From the NCBI GenBank assembly GCA_020881915.1, contig JAJFPB010000004.1:4588001-4652000 (forward strand): a stretch of 64,000 bases of DNA, written 5' to 3'. Position numbers and translations under genes: made by a program. Below the pieces are notes generated by a model, which was not told the origin of the DNA, did no database searches, and worked only from the letters and a program-made list of their open reading frames with translations. Positions 1 through 11,643 of the stretch are shown piece by piece. Source of the stretch: Paramyrothecium sp. XJ0827 (taxonomy: Eukaryota; Ascomycota; Sordariomycetes; Hypocreales; Stachybotryaceae). How positions within the stretch are numbered: position 1 is the stretch's first letter; the number at the start of each line of letters is the position of its first letter.

Positions 1-297
1 TCAGCAACCTTGGGGTCAGTTCATCATCGCGCGTGTCGGGTCCACCTAGTCTGGCAAGCATCTGCTGGTGCACGTAGGGTTCGAGCTTCTTCACTGCAGC
101 GGCACAATCCCGTCTTTCCACACAGTCCTACGATAAGCGACGGTGGTACTGGTAGGCCCCAGTATCATAACAACTTGCAGCTTCAAGCTGTGGATCCCCT
201 GCGTTAGTGCTACTGACCATGCAGCGGGGGAATTGGGCCCGATATGGTCGTGCCCCATGAAGGCTCCTTCGGTCGGGCCCTGGTCAGAACATGGCAC
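1..297 (-). pseudogene. Frameshifted 3' part of an unrecognised gene running off the left edge
   Basis: On the minus strand, 297 down to about 94 is open and contains the protein-like stretch AFMGHDHIGPNSPAAW followed by GIHSLKLQVVMILGPTSTTV. It ends at a TGA at 91-93. The reading continues smoothly in another frame from about 94 to the window edge (VKKLEPYVHQQMLARLGG), so one frame is probably shifted by a base between GIVPL and VKKLEP. I do not recognise the family. Upstream of 297 the frame is also broken. It may be a decayed coding remnant; the chance that it is only a fortuitous open frame is substantial. Confidence 0.3.
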
Positions 298-533
298 GGA
301 CCGACATGCTCACGTTATGTTCGGTATCGGCACAATCAGCCGGGGCGCGCTTAAGACAGCTTACTTGGTAGCTCTCCGATTGGCTGCAGTGAGTTTTGCC
401 CTGCAGAGGCAGTGTATTCCATAAAATGGAATTCATGCAGTAATTACTTACTGGTGTAGCTGAGAATCGATTACTGCTTGTTGCCTCCTGTTCCAACTGT
501 GTGTTTCACTCCATCGCTTCTTTTACTTTCATC

Positions 534-1458
534 ATGGTTGCGCGTAAGACGGTTCTTATCACGGGTTGCAGCGAGGGTGGGTTAGGAGCAGCTTTGGCTA
601 GAGCCTTTCACGAGAAGGGCTACTATGTTTACGCAACGTTGCGCAATCTAGCAAAAGCTGGAACACTTGCTCAGCTCGAGAACTTAGAGGTCCTACCGTT
701 GGAAGTCACGTCGTCCAAGTCGATCCAGGAGGCGGCAGAGATCGTTGCCAAATCTGTCAATGGATCGCTCGATGTGCTCGTCAACAATGCCGGCCAAGAC
801 TTCGTTACTCCCTTGCTCGATGTTTCACTCGAAGAGGCGAAGCGGTTGTACGACATCAACGTCTGGAGCATTGTGGCCGTCACGCAGGCTTTTGCTCCTC
901 TGCTTATAAAGGCCAAGGGAACATTGTGCAACATCTCCTCCACGGCTGCTTGTATGCCATTTGCCTACGCAGGTAAGTGATTTATTCCTACCTTTCCTAA
1001 CCATGTCTCAAAGGCCGGGCTATGGGCCCTTCAACAACTGAGTCTTTGCAGGAATCTACAGCAGTTCCAAAATCGCCTCTCAGCGAATCTCGGAGACGCT
1101 CCGCATCGAATTGGCTCCGCTGGGTGTCCGCGTTCTCACCGGCATGCTCGGATCTGTGGAAACACCGATCCACGACAACGCGGGGCCACTCAGTCTACCC
1201 GAGGGCTCGTACTACACGGCCGTTAAGGAGACGATTAGCAAGCAAAGAGCGGGAGGGCATAAGCCTGGGTCGGAGAAGGCCGAGGTCGCGGCCAAAAACA
1301 TTGTCAATGATATTATCCGTGGGAAGTCTGTCATATGGCGCGGAGGGTTCGCTGGACTCCTTCGATACCTGTCGTTTTGGTTGCCAGGCCTCTTGGAGTA
1401 CATTGTGAATGGAGATAAGGACTTGAAGGTGTTGGAAAAAGCACATCAGGGGCAGTAA
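534..1458 (+). CDS. Short-chain dehydrogenase/reductase, AYR1-like (NADPH-dependent 1-acyl-DHAP reductase family)
   Basis: Two exons, 534-972 and 1052-1458, joined across a 79-nt intron (GTAAGT donor, TTTGCAG acceptor) give 281 residues. The Rossmann motif TGCSEGGLG lies at residues 10-18, NNAG follows in the middle, the catalytic Ser region is ISSTAA, and the active-site YSSSK falls at 149-153 exactly across the splice junction, which supports the intron. The start at 534 is preferred over an in-frame ATG at 501 because it places the cofactor loop about ten residues from the N-terminus, as usual for this family. Family members reduce acyl-dihydroxyacetone phosphate or unrelated ketones, and AYR1-like paralogs are frequent tailoring enzymes in fungal metabolite clusters. 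Its neighbours are P450 and FAD-oxidase genes, so a tailoring role is a reasonable inference. The substrate is unknown. Confidence 0.85.
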
Positions 1459-2118
1459 CTCAAAGAGAAATATCATGATCCATTCCAAGCAACTAATTAC
1501 TTGAAAACTTCGACGACTACCATTTCACGGGTCACCGTGCCTGCTTTGTGATCTTCCCTCTCCAAGTATATCATTTTGATTCAAAATCCGCACTGATGTG
1601 TAGCACTCACGCTTGCAAGCTGCAAGGAGGGTACCTACAAATGGTCTTGCCCGGTTCCATGGCTTGACGGCTCAATGCGTTCCAAAAGCGCACAATGGAA
1701 GAAAATTATATGTCTATCAATGACTTCCCCTGCATGGTCAACAGGAGACCTCAAGAAATGGAGTGGCACAACGTCAGGCCAAATGTTGACAGATGAAGTC
1801 AATACAACCTTACGACGTTACGATAATACTCTCGACCCTAGACTCACCGCAGACCACTGGAGATGCGAGTCGGCAGAACGTGTTCCACAGAGAGGGCTGC
1901 TTATGGTGAGCCACAGAATCTGCCGTCATCACTGGATAGGTGCACACCCACCATGTAAGCCTGAAGTAAACCATGAAGGTGGCATTAAAGACGGGGGTTT
2001 TGCCAATATCCACATGGTTGGTGCAGCATTGCCACGCTCGATGGACATTGCTCGACCTTGATTTGCATCACCACCACCGACACAACAAGCTCGTTCAGGG
2101 TTCGCTTCCACTGCAGTA
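1459..2118. other. Intergenic region, SDR to P450
   Basis: This holds the 3' flank of the SDR gene and the promoter side of the P450 gene, both on the plus strand. A 128-codon open frame within it (1675-2061) shows no recognisable composition or motif. I see no gene here. Confidence 0.5.
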
Positions 2119-4165
2119 ATGAAGCTCGTTGCTCTATCGTACATACCACAGGGTTGGTATTGGGCTACACGCACCACGACGGGGATCAACCCTGATCAAT
2201 TGGGGCGACAGGCAATATCGGTGTTGATCGCTGCCTGCTTTGCATATATCATTTCACTTGCCATCTACCGACGTAGGTGCCTCATCAAATGTCAACAAAG
2301 ATTTATAGAGCCAGTTCACTTACATAAGAATTGCAGTCTTCTTTCACCCTCTTGCAGGCATTCCGGGTCCACGATTAGCAGGTAAATCTCAGGACCATGT
2401 ACGCTGCGCAAAAGACACCCAATTAATGACGATCTACAAGCCGTGTCATATTGGCCGGAGATTTATCATGATGTTTTTTGCAATGGCAAGTTCTTCCGAG
2501 CTATTGACGACATGCACTCGCAATACGGTAGGCCAACCATTCAACACAGTATGGTAAGGATTCTTTAGCTGACAGGAGTGGGAAAAACTAGGTCCCATTG
2601 TTCGCATCAACCCAGACGAGGTCCATCTTGATGATCCGGAAATACTCGACGTAATCTTTCCGGGAGCTGGAAGGAGAACAAATAAGCCGCCCGTTGTCGG
2701 TAAAAGGACTGGGAGTAAGCATACGCCGGAACTAGGCGGCCTCATCATGCTCAAGACCAGGCTATAACTAATGCTGAGATAGCTCCGAATTCCCTAGTCG
2801 CGACAGTAGACCACGATTATCACCGTCGACGTCGCAATGCCGTCAATTTCTTCTTTTCAACCGCAAGTATACGTCGTCTAGAGCCAATCATGACAAGCCA
2901 TATGGCCAAACTCTTGGCCCGTATCGATGAAGACGGCAAACGTGGCCACGTGGTGCAGATGCACCATATGTTCAAGGCTTGCACAAGTGATGTCATCAAC
3001 ATGTATGCATTTGGCGACTCTTTTCGTTTCATGGATCATTTCGACTATGGAGCACCGTACTTTGAAGCGGTTGATGCATTCTTCGGCCTCACACACATCT
3101 TCGGTCACTTTACTTGGTTTGCTGATCTAGTTCAATCACTTCCCCTGTCCATTGTTGCGGCGTGTGCTCCATCACTGAAAGAGTTGTGGAAAAAGCAATC
3201 TGTATGTCTTGTGTTCGTCCAACCGGAAGATGGTGGGAGATTAATTGACATTCCATAGTGGTGGATTGATCGAGTCCGCGAAATCAGGAAATCTCCCAAC
3301 CCAGAGAGAATCAAGACAACCATATTTGAGGGAATCTTGAGCAGTACACTCCCAGAGGAAGACAAAACAGACGCAAGACTTGCGGCCGAGGCCCAACTAA
3401 TCATCTTTGCGGGAGAGGGGACGACTGGTAGGTTCTTTTTTTGACAAGAGAAACTTAAATCTATCTTCAAAGGTCTGACACGTAGAATGATAGCATACAC
3501 ACTCAGTGCAGCGGTGTACGAGCTGCTTGCTCATCCAGATGAAGTGAAAAAGTTGAGAGCAGAGCTGATGAAGGCGATCCCCAACGTTAACGAGATACCG
3601 TCCTTCTCCCAGGTCGACAACCTCCCTTATCTCAACGCCATCATCCAGGAAGTCATTCGCCTGCATCCTGGAGTCATGAACAGGCAACCGCGCATCTCAC
3701 CCGACCTTCCTATCGTCTATCACGACAGACACACCGGTAAAGACTATACACTTCCGCCAGGCACATTAACAACTATGTCGCCTCTGACAACGCACATGAA
3801 TCCCGAAGTGTTTGTGGACCCTTACGAGTTTCGACCCCAGAGGTGGATAGATAATCCTACTATCTCGCGGGCGTTCTTGGGGTTTTCACGTGGCTCTCGA
3901 AGCTGCCTTGGGTATTTCTTACTTCTCTAGCCTATGCACTCAATGCTAACCTTAAGTTTGTGATAGCATGAATCTCGCTCGTAAGGAAATGAGCATCGTT
4001 CTGGCTTCTTTATTTCGAAAGTATGATCTTTACCATGGGCAAGCAGGGCCGACGCTCGAGCTCTACGATACCGAGCGTGCTCGGGATCTTGATCCCTACA
4101 GTGATAAGGTGATACCTGTAGCGGCTCCAGGAAGTAAAGGCCTACGGGTCATGGTCAGATCTTGA
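2119..4165 (+). CDS. Cytochrome P450 monooxygenase (trichodiene-oxygenase-like group)
   Basis: Eight exons (2119-2272, 2337-2381, 2441-2527, 2592-2714, 2783-3201, 3259-3431, 3486-3911, 3967-4165) assemble into 541 residues in one frame. An N-terminal membrane segment lies at about residues 33-52, followed by the Pro-rich hinge HPLAGIPGPRLA. The I-helix motif AGEGTT is at about 327-332, the K-helix ExxR at 389-392 (EVIR), and the heme loop FSRGSRSCLG at 467-476 with the thiolate Cys474, the last Gly codon being split by the final intron. All P450 hallmarks are intact, so the gene looks functional. It would sit in the ER membrane and hydroxylate a small molecule. Its context between an SDR and a second P450 suggests secondary metabolism. 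The exon 6 donor (AG|GTTCTT) is the least certain boundary. Confidence 0.85.
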
Positions 4166-4913
4166 TAAGACTGAAATATTAGCACTCCGTGTGAGAAATG
4201 TATTTTCTCAATCAATGATTATGCCTTTCCCCTCACATTGCTTGAAGCTCTATAAACCATGCCAAATGGCGACTTTGGTGTTGGTCGACGTCTGCGTAGT
4301 CATTGATAGCCCTTCTAGTCCAGAATTATGTTCGGGTGCACATCCACAGCAGAACAAAGCATCCGCAGCCAACGTCAAAGCAAAGGGTGCCTTCAACCCG
4401 ACCATACCAGCCTCTGAGACCTCTGGAAGCACTTCTTCATCGGCAACGTGACAAATGTACCCTACACCTGTGTTGCGGACCAAATTGGGACCAACTCAAT
4501 AGCGGAGCTAGACAGAATATCTAGTCTCCAGTCTGCAAATATAGTTTGGCCGGCGGAAATAAAGTAGCAGCCGAGCACAAGCTGAAAGACTGCACGTTTT
4601 TTCAGAATCTTTCAGTTCAATTTACGTAACAAGCTCAATCATATTGTCCTCTATGTTAGTCGTGATCGGGGGATGGAGTAGCTGACTTACATAAACGTAG
4701 GTTGCTGAATGGGTTTCGATCAGACATGGAGAAACTCAGAGATATCCGGGCCGGGTCAAAGCCAATGCGTCCCAATTGCCCAAATGCAGAGGTTAGTGTC
4801 AATACATAGACGCGGGTCATAATGCGCTGGAGAACTAAATAAACACTTGTGACTGATACAGACGCCTGTTACTTTGCACAAATTACATTGTGACAGATAT
4901 TAATAGCTATTTT
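4166..4913. other. Convergent intergenic region between two P450 genes
   Basis: The two P450 genes converge here, so the stretch carries both 3' ends. A few short open frames (such as 4191-4451) have no recognisable protein character. Nothing else seen. Confidence 0.5.
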
Positions 4914-6785
4914 TCAATTTGGGCAACTTTTGCTACTTCTGCCGTGGTGAATTTCCTCCAAACGCATGAAGCAGTTGCGGGGCTCGTTTGACATAAATAC
5001 GACAGGTTCGTGGCCAGAAAGCGCCTCAGGACATGGCAGTGTCTTGAAATTCCAGACGAGGAGAACAATCCCGATCCGAAGCTTGAGATAGGCAAGTCGC
5101 TTCCCATAACACTGTCGTATTCCCAAACCAAACGCAAGCTGTGGTCCAGCCAACGCATCAAACTTGTCATTAAGAAGCCATCGTTCAGGTTTGAAATCCG
5201 CCATATCTGATTGATCCCAGCTGTGCCTGGCACTCTGTTTGTTAGAGCCCGTAGCTACGTACCTTCGAGACTCATCAATCTTGAACGCAGGAGTGGTCAT
5301 GCTGGGGCCCGTAACCAAGCAGGTGACTACGGTACCTTTGGGAATCCTATACCCTAGAAGCTGGGTATCGACTACTGCTTGCCGATCTACGACAGGTACA
5401 GTATTGGCGCATCGCATCACCTCTTCCAAGAATGCATCCAGATAAGGGATCTGGATGCCTGTGATTTCTTGAATATTTGGACTGCGAGCTTCCATCTCGG
5501 CCGTAGCGAAGGAGGCGAAAAGATTTTCACGTAACTCAGTCTGAGCGTCTTGGTTATCCGCTAAGTGCTTCACCGCCCAACACATGGTGGTGCTCGTAGT
5601 GTCGTGGCCTGCCACTACAAAACCAAATACCTGAAAATCACATCATTAGTGCGAGGAAGAGAAAGTGTGGGCAAAACCTACTTCATCCATCATGACCCGA
5701 GAGAAGTATTCCGGTCTGCGTCCCTCTTTTTCCGAAAGAGCCTTTTCCCGCACCACCATCAGGTCAACTGCCGACTTGACCGTTTTACCTTTGCTCTTTT
5801 CCATTCTGGCAACGGCTGCAGCAATCTCCTCGGTGAGGGCGGTTTCTTTAATTTTGGTAGCCCTTCTTACCCGAGGCTTCCGCATTATATATACCCAATG
5901 CAAGCTCGGCATCGGACTTCCATAAATCTCCATGGTTGTGTGAGACAGAGTGATCGTGGCCTCGACGAGATCATCTACGGACCCCCTTGGGAAATTAATG
6001 GAACCCTGGCTTGAAACTGTATCCCTGATCTTCTGAACTGCTTCGCTGTCAAGAGACTTCAGCAACATCAACGAGGGTTTAGAGCTGTTGTGGCCGAACT
6101 CGCTACCATAAGAGAAGCCGTGAACAGAATCGAGAGTCTCCCAGTTGATATCATCACGAGCATCCCATGGTCTTCCGTTGGCGATGTGAGCCTTTTCCCG
6201 CCATATATCGAGCAGTACCAGCATACTGTTGTACATGACTGGTCCGGCAATATCATGGAGGAACGAAGTCGTCATAAGGTCCTGGATGAGGCGGCGCTGC
6301 GCCCTCCATGTGTTGTTCGTCTTGAGCAGTACATGATGGTCGGGGCCGATACCCCTGACTAAGTCGCCTAGTGAATCAGACCGGTCGAAATCCTTCCCAC
6401 GATTTCCCAGAACGTTCTGCGATTCCCTGAAATCCGCAAGGACGACTAAGGGGCGTCCTAAGGGCTTGATAAACACCTGGACCACTGGAGCTTCTAGTGA
6501 ATGGATAGTTTTGAGCAGATACGTGGTGAAAGTGCCCTTCTGCTGTGAAACATGCGATACCAGAGCAGGGATATCTCCTAAAATATTGCGTGCCGATGCC
6601 TGGTTGTATGGAATATCTCGAAGTGGCTTGGGAAGCAGTATCCAATAAGCGAATGGGAAGAGTATTGCAGCAATGAGAAATGTGATGGTGATGAAATAGG
6701 TCAGAGGCGCTGCGGACTGGAGATCCTCCAGTCTAGGACCAACGAAACGAGTGTAGATCGACTTCAGTGGCATGACTGATCTCAT
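4914..6785 (-). CDS. Cytochrome P450 monooxygenase
   Basis: Exon 1 is 6785-5682 and exon 2 is 5630-4914, with a 51-nt intron (GTAGGT donor, TTTTCAG acceptor) that restores the I-helix. The product is 606 residues. A membrane anchor is at about residues 28-50 (TYFITITFLIAAILFPFAYW), the I-helix motif AGHDTT at 375-380, ExxR at 438-441 (EVMR), PERW at 516-519, and the heme loop FGLGIRQCYG at 535-544 with Cys542. It is clearly related to the P450 at 29188-31042: both carry IPYN near the hinge, the same intron position just before the I-helix, and a C-terminal VWNF or IWNF strand. It converges with the neighbouring P450 and diverges from the FAD oxidase, fitting a tailoring-gene group. A stretch of about nine residues after ESRR looks like an insertion relative to what I expect of the family. 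Confidence 0.85.
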
Positions 6786-7239
6786 ATGGAGGTGGCTATG
6801 TTAGTCACAGCGTTTTAACACGGTGCGTTAAATTCAAGTGTAATTCGAGACTTCGACTTCTATCCATCATACAGCGAAGTTGTCGAGTTGCTCCACACAC
6901 TGCTATATCTTTGATGCTGTTCTCTTCTCTGCACTGCATTATCTGGTACTCAGTACGTACAACTCATTCGTCTTAGGATGATTACCATGCATATGTAGTC
7001 CACTCATGATGATTATTATGACTAGAAACGACAGATTGATTTACGGATTGCCGAAGTTCTTTCACTGTACAAAACGTTACATGCTGAATGATTTCAGGTT
7101 GCCGACATTGCAGCGCCAGTGTCCTAGTTACGAATCGGGCAAGAGTTCGCCCGGTCTCTATGCCATGCATATATGCAATGTCAGCACCGGTCACATTCAA
7201 GGCCGTCTACAGTAATCAGTACATTCCTCCACGGGAGGA
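6786..7239. other. 5' flank of the minus-strand P450
   Basis: Promoter side of the P450 starting at 6785. There is no TATA box that I would defend and no gene. Short open frames on both strands around 6982-7215 are not protein-like. Confidence 0.4.
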
Positions 7240-7782
7240 ATGTCATCAATACGGTACATCGAAAATCCGCAACCTTGTCACCCGCCCTTCGCCCAGTGGA
7301 ACTTGCTGCTGACCCCACCCAGGCAGCAAATTAGCTGCATGAATGCGGTACTGAGAGAAGAGGCGCTGCATCAAGATGATCGTTGGGCGCGGATCACCAC
7401 GAGTCTAGAGACGGAAAATTAAGTCATCAACCCAAGTCACCAGGCCTTGCTCATCCTAAAACCTACTCTCACCTATCTACAGGCCGCGCTAATGCGCCCT
7501 TACGCTGCCATTCCTTGTCTCCTCCAGTCGTATGGTAAGATCCTGGACCCTGTAGACACGTGTGAAAACGTGGCATTAGCCCAACTAGTGCTACTTCTTG
7601 AGTTGCCCTTGCATCCAGCTGTATGCATGAAGATCGATCTAATTCAACTGCTCAGCTGTTTCTTCTGGAATACTTCTTCGAGCTTTGAACTCCCCTTGAG
7701 GCCGATTGATAAACAAACGGATATCTTCGATGTCTCCAAGTTGAACGCCTATTCTCATCTAAGCATATTCTTGTCATGGTAG
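7240..7782 (+). pseudogene. Possible relic of a P450 gene
   Basis: Two short open stretches on the plus strand carry weak P450-like patches. Around 7490-7530 the reading LTYLQAALMRPYAAIPCLLQ resembles the K-helix region of fungal P450s (normally LPYL, ExxR, RLYPP) but lacks the ExxR motif. Around 7630-7720 the reading KIDLIQLLSCFFWN resembles the strand after the heme loop. The heme-binding loop itself is absent, and stops interrupt the frame. If real, it is a deletion-bearing remnant of a third P450 in this cluster. The match is by eye only and weak. Confidence 0.22.
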
Positions 7783-8213
7783 TCTGTCAGAACCCTCAAG
7801 GGGAGTCTAGACCCATCGAGGCACGAGCCACGGGATGAAAGTACAGGTTAAAGGCCCGAAAACGTGGTCGGATCCGTGTGGCAGTTCAATATAAAAATAG
7901 TGTAATGTTGGTCAGAAGCTGGGGGCTGACCATTTCAGATTATCAAGCCAGGAAGGCTGCGCCCAAAACAGACAGGGCCATCCACGATTCATGATCAGGG
8001 GAATTGACTCATTTGGTTGTCTGCTAAAGATCACAAGCGTTTAAATAGCTGTGAATTATGCAGCATTATCTGTTGCAAACCATCCCGTGCCTGCTTTTCG
8101 TCTAGGTCTACTTCAGACCTAAACAACATCCTTCTTCAGCATATGCTTCATATTTATTTCGGTCCTGAATCATACTGACCGTCGAAGTACCCGCCATGCT
8201 GCACTCCCATACA
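7783..8213. other. 5' flank of the FAD oxidase gene
   Basis: AT-richer spacer before the oxidase start. Nothing coding is recognised. Confidence 0.4.
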
Positions 8214-9996
8214 ATGAGAGTGGGATTCATCCTCTTTTGTTCTACCATTCTACCTCTAGCCAGTGCAGCTCCATCTGTTCCGCACAAGCCAGGCTCATCC
8301 ATGTGTCGTGTTGTGCCTGGTGATGCCAAGTGGCCGATTGACAGTAAATGGAGTCAACTGAATGCGACTATCGGCGGTAGACTGATTCAGGGTGTTCCAC
8401 TGGCCCAGAAATGCTATGGGAGTAATTTGAACCCAGAATCGTGCAACACGATCCGAGACAATTGGACACAGCTTCAGCCATAGTGAGTTGGGCAAAGAAG
8501 AAACAGAATGTATTGAAATAAACAAGTCTGACAAGGGCATTAGCTTGGAGGATCCCGTCAACGTCATGTCCATGTACTGGCTGAACAACACATGCAGCCC
8601 TTTCAGGGTAACTGCTGGGAGCTGTCATCTTGGCAACTTGGCTCCTTATGCAGTCAACGTGGACAGTGCAGAGACGGCGATCGCAGGAATGCGTTTTGCC
8701 AAAGAGCACAACCTTCGACTGACAGTAAAAAACACCGGCCACGACCTCCTCGGGCGTTCCAGCGGCCGAGGTGCTCTGGAGCTATGGACACATAACCTGA
8801 AGAGCATTGAATTTTTTGAATACACCAGTCCCGGCTATACAGGGCCTGTAGCCAGGCTCGGCGCAGGTGTCCAGGCTTTAGAAGCGTACAAGGCAGCCCA
8901 TGAACATGGTTACCGCATCGTCGGCGGCTCATGCCCTAGCGTCGGCCTGGTCGGAGGTTTCACACAAGGTGGCGGTCACGGGCCTCTAGGGGCAACCTAT
9001 GGCATGGGGGCTGATAATGCGCTGGAATTCGACGTCATCACGGCCGATGGGAAGCGTCGAACTGCCTCTCCCACGAAGAATTCGGATCTTTATTGGGCAT
9101 TGAGTGGTGGGGGTGCTGGCAACTACGCTTTGGTCCTGTCCATGATTACCAAGGCGCATGTTGATGGCCCTGTGGGCGGCGCAACACTGACATTCACTAA
9201 TACCAATGACGCATGATTCTGGGCTGGCATAACGGCTTGGCTTAGATATCAAATTGTCCTTAACAACATTCCCAAGTTCAGTAGCTTGTGGTTCTTAACT
9301 AAGGACGTATTCCGAATCAGTCACGTCACTTTGGCAGACGGTACGGAGTCGGATGTTTCCAAGGCTCTAGCACCATTCGTTCGGACTCTCAAGCAACTTG
9401 GCATCACCCCTATCGAGTATGTGACTGGTGGAAGCCCTGGCTTCTACGAGCACTTACAAAGTTTCAACAAAGACGAATACGTTACCAATATCTCTCAGAG
9501 TAGTCGATTGATCTCTCGTCATACAGTGGAGAAGAATCTTCCAACTCTAGTCGACATATTACGCGACATTGTGCACGATACTACTGTGACCGGAGCGGTG
9601 GCTGGCGTCTCCAATGATCTCTCGCACAAGCGTGTTGGCAACAAACCTGGCTCTAACGCCGTGTTACCCGCTTGGCGGGACGCTCTCTTCACCATCAACA
9701 TGGTGAGCGCGTTCAGTGACGATATTTCGACTTCCGAGCTGTCACGTATCCAGGCGCTAGTAAACAGTTGGCAGATGCGCACCCGGAAATTGACACCGGG
9801 CGGTGGCTCGTACATGAACGAGGCGACTTACGACGCTCCTGACTGGAAAAAGGACTATTATGGAAACACCTACTCGAAATTGCAGACCATTAAAGAGACG
9901 TACGATAGAGAGCATTTGTTCTGGGTGAATGCTGGTGTAGGCAGCGACACATACTGGGAATTGGGGAGGGACGGGCGTCTATGTCGTAAAACGTAA
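8214..9996 (+). pseudogene. FAD-linked (berberine-bridge-like) oxidoreductase interrupted by an in-frame TGA
   Basis: Exon 1 is 8214-8482 and exon 2 begins at 8544 after a 61-nt intron with acceptor ATTAG. Starting at 8214 gives a good signal peptide (FILFCSTILPLASA, cleavage near residue 20). The FAD_binding_4 domain carries both flavin-attachment signatures, KNTGHDLLG and GGSCPSVGLVGG, then GGGHGPLGATYG and SGGGAGNYA. At 9214-9216, codon 314, the frame meets TGA between TNTNDA and FWAGITAWLRY. The same frame then stays open to 9996 through the substrate domain and the C-terminal BBE-like end (FWVNAGVGSD, GRDGRLC), about 573 codons in total. No in-frame intron removes the stop. Such secreted oxidases act on alkaloid or polyketide intermediates and often sit beside P450s. 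The gene is either recently inactivated or carries a sequencing error. Confidence 0.8.
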
Positions 9997-10511
9997 ACTA
10001 CAGCGATTTTGATCGAGATTTTGCTCGGGCAATAGTTTTTCATATGTACTACTACTCGTTTTTAACGCCACGATATTCCAACTCAAGCTCACAAGATGAC
10101 CATACTCGCTGCTTTGCACGACATTGTTAGAGGTAGTAGAAGACAAGAAGGATATTGAGATAACCCTTCCACTAAAAGATACTTATAAGCCTAAGTCTAC
10201 AAGCAGCTTAGTCAAGCCTACGTTCAAGACCGCAGGATAACAGTTACCGCAATCCCCGCAATAGTTCTTGTAACTCAAGAATTGTCTATACGGAGCCAGT
10301 AAGACATTGGAATTAGAACTAAGACGGCCACATCATATCGCCGCCCAACATCTTTGAAAGCGAATTCAAAGTACGAATTGGCAGGCAAACCAAAAGATGG
10401 CTACATCAAGGACTTTCTTCCCACAGAGGGACCCTCACGGCACCAGTGCGCGGGAATTTCCCTTCAAAGAAATGCACAAAGCGAAAAGTTTAAGTCAATT
10501 TCCAGTATACG
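9997..10511. other. Convergent intergenic region
   Basis: Holds the 3' ends of the oxidase (plus) and GLEYA (minus) genes. No coding or repeat signal recognised. Confidence 0.5.
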
Positions 10512-11643
10512 TTAGTCTAGATAAAGTTCCTCTGCCCATGAAGCCCATGCAGGTGGAAAGTTCTCGTTTCCAGAGCAGCTAGTAACCACCAAGGAGCTCT
10601 TCTGACTATTGGATCCCAGTATCACACTGCCCAGAGGGTCAATTACTCTTGCACTGAAAGCACCTGGGCCACCATAATTGAGCCATAAAAGGCGGAAGGG
10701 AATTTGTTTGCCAATGTCTACCTTCGTGACCTCGAAATAATATGTGTATGGCTCAAATTCGTCAGGAGGCCAGAAGCGACTTATAGAAGGGTTAGTCGGA
10801 CCCCATCCTGAAATCGCGCGATCCCCGACCCAAGCGTAAAGAGCGTTATCCGCTGATTCAAGCCAGACAGTGTAAAGACCAACCACAGTGGGTAGTAAGT
10901 AGCCACGATGATCGATAATGGCGCGGCTCATTTCCGAGCCCGCCGGTCCAGTCTTGCCGTAGATCCTGACAGGAGCAAGCCAGTCATCATCCCATTGCAC
11001 GATCGCACCAATAGATCCGGTCACTCCAGTCACATTGGGCTCAACCCCAGCAAACTGCAGCCCGAAGTCGACTTGGTCATGCCCATTGTCAATGGCCTGG
11101 ACGAGATTTTGGAAACGGTTGGAGTCCACATCTAAGGCGTATATGGCATATTCAAGGCCCTGTGTGCACGACGACACAGGTACGGTCGTGATCACTGTCG
11201 GAGTGGTACTAGTTGCGGTTCCTAATGGGGCAGTAACAGTTACGGTTGATGCGTCAATATCGCTGAAACACTGGCAAGCGCTCCAGTAAGCTGTAATGTC
11301 GGGACAAGCCGAAGCATAATCCGGTGTGTCGCCGAAAATGACATTCGGAGGCTTTGTAGTAGTAGATGGAGCTCGCATGCTCTTGGATCTATCACTTGCA
11401 TTGGCTCGCACTGTTCCGGTGGGAATGCTGGAGAATGGTAAGCAGAGATACTAATGTCGATGTGGAAGAACTATACGATGCAGTGACTGTTGTCATCGCG
11501 ACAAGTGCCTCACACAGTGATCGGCGATCAGATAAGGCTGGACTTGCTCTGGCTGTGCCTGCCACCGCACGACCGCAGTTATTCTGGCATATATCAGCGA
11601 AGGCTGTGCCAGCCAACCCAGCCAAGATACTGGTGTATCTCAT
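10512..11643 (-). CDS. Secreted GLEYA-domain protein
   Basis: Exon 1 is 11643-11477 and exon 2 is 11427-10512, with a 49-nt intron (GTATAG donor, TCTCCAG acceptor) whose removal gives one 360-residue frame. The N-terminus is a signal peptide (MRYTSILAGLAGTAFA). A Thr/Ser-rich segment follows, then a small Cys-containing module (YASACPDITAYWSACQCF). The C-terminal half carries the eponymous GLEYA motif at QGLEYAIYALD, with downstream YYFEVTKVDIGKQIPFRLLW typical of the PA14-like GLEYA fold. GLEYA domains in fungal cell-surface proteins are thought to bind glycans. There is no evident GPI-anchor tail, so the protein is probably released or loosely wall-bound. It converges with the FAD oxidase and need not belong to the tailoring cluster. 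Confidence 0.8.

Noticed and set aside
5235..5262. A 28-nt GT-AG interval with a CTAAC element inside exon 2 of the minus-strand P450
   Set aside because: It is not a multiple of three. Removing it shifts the frame and destroys the PERW and heme-loop region, so it is read through as coding.
9172..9245. A GTGGGC to TTAG interval that would remove the TGA in the FAD oxidase
   Set aside because: 74 nt long, so it would shift the frame, and it would delete a segment that looks conserved in the family.
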